15,736 nucleotides of DNA from Rhodospirillaceae bacterium (GTDB lineage Bacteria > Pseudomonadota > Alphaproteobacteria > UBA11073), in NCBI GenBank assembly GCA_003536545.1, contig DPZW01000013.1:1-15736 (forward strand), read 5' to 3'. This document shows, piece by piece, positions 14,600-15,736 of this stretch. The translations under genes and the position numbers were made by a program. Under the pieces are notes generated by a model, which was given only the letters and a program-made list of their open reading frames with translations, made no database searches and was not told where the DNA came from. Each line of letters starts with the position of its first letter. Position 1 is the first letter of the stretch.

Positions 14600-15609
14600 T
14601 ACATCCTGATACTAAAGCTGTCCCCGGGGTCTGCAACCCATTTTTCTGTCAGTTCCCGACGAACCGGGTGCGGCCAGGTGATTTTGCGCAAGCGGGATTC
14701 TGGGGCGTCATCACGCATCAATAAGAAACCATGATTGTTGTCCGTCAAGAATTTCTGCCCAATTTGATCTTCAACGGCAAAGCAGGCAAATAAATGACCA
14801 TCCAGATTTTCTGCCCGCGCATGTTGCGCCAGACCCGCAAAGCCTGCTTCCAGTGCGGCCTGGTAGACTTCTGGCGTATGGCCCGGCGCATAGGCAGGCT
14901 GCACTGTCTCAAAGCCGGTGACATTGCGGAAACTGGAAAAATTCTTGTTGGCAAAAAGTGCAAGCAGGATCTGGCCATCATCATTGGTCACATATAAAAC
15001 TTTGGTATGCTCAGCCTGAAGGGCACCCCATAGCCCATCAATGCTCCCCAATTGATTATTTAAAAATCCAAAATCATCAAGATGTGCCACCGTGGTATCA
15101 AAAAGATATTCGTCAGGCCCATTTGTTTCTTCGAGAATTTGGCTGAGATCATAAACGCCTTCATGGCTTTTAACGACGGATTCAATCCGGGTGTAAAATC
15201 TGTGTGCAACCGGGTTATCATCCGCTGCCACCCATTCAATAAAATCCACTCCAGCAAACTTTGTGCACAAAGCTTCCATTAATTTCTGGCCACCGCTTTT
15301 TATTTTTTCGCCGTCAATACGTATGCCGGGGCAATATAAATCTTCCATGTAAATCATGGGCTGCAATTTGCCATTCCCATCATAATGAAATCCTGAGTTA
15401 TATAAGAGATAGCCTTTAGGCACATCATCCTGCAGCAAGATCAGAACGCGCGCGACCGGATTATCACCACCCAATGCCGCACTTAATTTTTCAGGATTGG
15501 GCGGCGCATCAATTTTGTGCCATTCCGCCTGTTTTTGTACGAGGTCGGCAAGCGCACGCATCTGGTCTGGATCGGAAGGATCCGCATCAATGACTGAAAT
15601 TTGTGACAT
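14599..15609 (-). CDS. GNAT-like acetyltransferase with C-terminal extension
   Basis: The product has 336 residues. The N-terminal half (about 1-155) follows a GNAT acyl-CoA transferase layout: an opening helix LADLVQKQAEWHKID, VPKGYLLYNSGF, the core strand MIYMEDLYCPG (85-95), and FIEWVAADDNPVAHRFYTRI (123-142) with the Asn and Phe-Tyr typical of the last motifs. The MEDLY/W..N..A..FY pattern recalls spermidine/spermine N-acetyltransferase. The CoA loop, normally R/Q-x-x-G-x-G/A, is EKIKSGGQK here and looks degenerate. The second half (165-336) may be a second, diverged GNAT domain (VTNDDGQILLALFA; GFLLM), but I cannot confirm this. The ATG at 15609 has a weakly placed AGGA about 13 bases upstream. 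Coupling to the deacetylase by TAATG suggests a shared pathway. Function is inferred only. Confidence 0.7.
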   Translation of the reverse strand: MSQISVIDADPSDPDQMRALADLVQKQAEWHKIDAPPNPEKLSAALGGDNPVARVLILLQDDVPKGYLLYNSGFHYDGNGKLQPMIYMEDLYCPGIRIDGEKIKSGGQKLMEALCTKFAGVDFIEWVAADDNPVAHRFYTRIESVVKSHEGVYDLSQILEETNGPDEYLFDTTVAHLDDFGFLNNQLGSIDGLWGALQAEHTKVLYVTNDDGQILLALFANKNFSSFRNVTGFETVQPAYAPGHTPEVYQAALEAGFAGLAQHARAENLDGHLFACFAVEDQIGQKFLTDNNHGFLLMRDDAPESRLRKITWPHPVRRELTEKWVADPGDSFSIRM

Positions 15610-15647
15610 TCTTTAAAAAATTTCCTGCGAGTCTGTTTATTTTTTCT

Positions 15648-15736
15648 ATGGAACATGAAGAAATAAAGCAAGTTTTATCATTACTTGCGGCAAAAGCGGG
15701 GAAGGCCGCAGCATCGAAATTAAAGAATAGCGGACT
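15648..15736 (+). CDS. Possible start of a divergent gene, cut by window end
   Basis: From the ATG at 15648 a frame runs open to the end of the window. It gives 29 codons (MEHEEIKQVLSLLAAKAGKAAASK..), rich in Lys, Ala and Glu and helix-like. No clear ribosome binding site precedes it. It would be transcribed away from the GNAT-like gene, with only 38 bases between the two starts. I do not recognise it. It is also possible that the frame is open by chance. Confidence 0.35.
   Translation, partial: MEHEEIKQVLSLLAAKAGKAAASKLKNSG

Noticed and set aside
15610..15690. Promoter for the GNAT-like gene (TTGCTT-17-TAGAAA, minus strand)
   Set aside because: The match to consensus is poor (3 and 4 of 6), and the AT-rich region offers several equal candidates.

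Overview
The window looks like a chromosomal, core-genome stretch of an alphaproteobacterium of moderate GC content. The support is the alphaproteobacterial style of several products (TyrC behind a small methyltransferase, a WWW-RHAP histidine phosphatase, an endonuclease-type MutL, a compact PBP1A). A Micavibrio-like or Rhodospirillales-like host is possible, but I cannot fix the lineage from sequence alone. I saw no insertion sequence, phage gene, CRISPR array, tRNA or rRNA. The genes are tightly packed, and no stretch over 300 bases lacks a gene.

Layout. (1) 2-2901, plus strand: the 3' part of a pentapeptide-repeat gene, whose stop codon carries the ribosome binding site of mutL. (2) 2884-6531, minus strand: a probable envelope cluster of histidine phosphatase, Ysc84-type lipoprotein and PBP1A. 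The pbp1A gene runs tail-to-tail into mutL with an 18-base overlap. (3) About 6569-8624, plus strand: mutT, a SAM-dependent methyltransferase and tyrC, nearly without gaps, ending in a strong bidirectional terminator at 8635-8660. (4) 8679-9326, minus strand: a secreted peptidoglycan-binding-domain protein. (5) 9442-13593, minus strand: a five-gene methionine salvage operon in transcription order mtnB-mtnD-mtnC-mtnK-mtnA, with overlapping or abutting stop and start codons. (6) 13643-15609, minus strand: a GNAT-like protein and an HDAC-superfamily deacetylase sharing a TAATG junction, directly upstream of and co-directional with the mtn operon. (7) From 15648, plus strand: the possible start of a divergent gene cut by the window edge.

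How the genes work together. MtnK, MtnA, MtnB, MtnC and MtnD together convert 5-methylthioribose to 2-keto-4-methylthiobutyrate, the precursor of methionine. Only the nucleosidase that makes methylthioribose from methylthioadenosine and the final aminotransferase are missing here. Methylthioadenosine is the by-product of spermidine synthesis. The adjoining pair, a GNAT protein with an SSAT-like core and a deacetylase family that includes acetylpolyamine amidohydrolases, therefore suggests a combined polyamine-acetylation and methylthioadenosine-salvage locus. This is the most interesting hypothesis in the window and it is inference.

Smaller points of note are a possibly leaderless mtnB mRNA, a possible AUU start for mutT, a Nudix-box substitution in MutT, and a nine-residue DPPG insertion beside the deacetylase active site.
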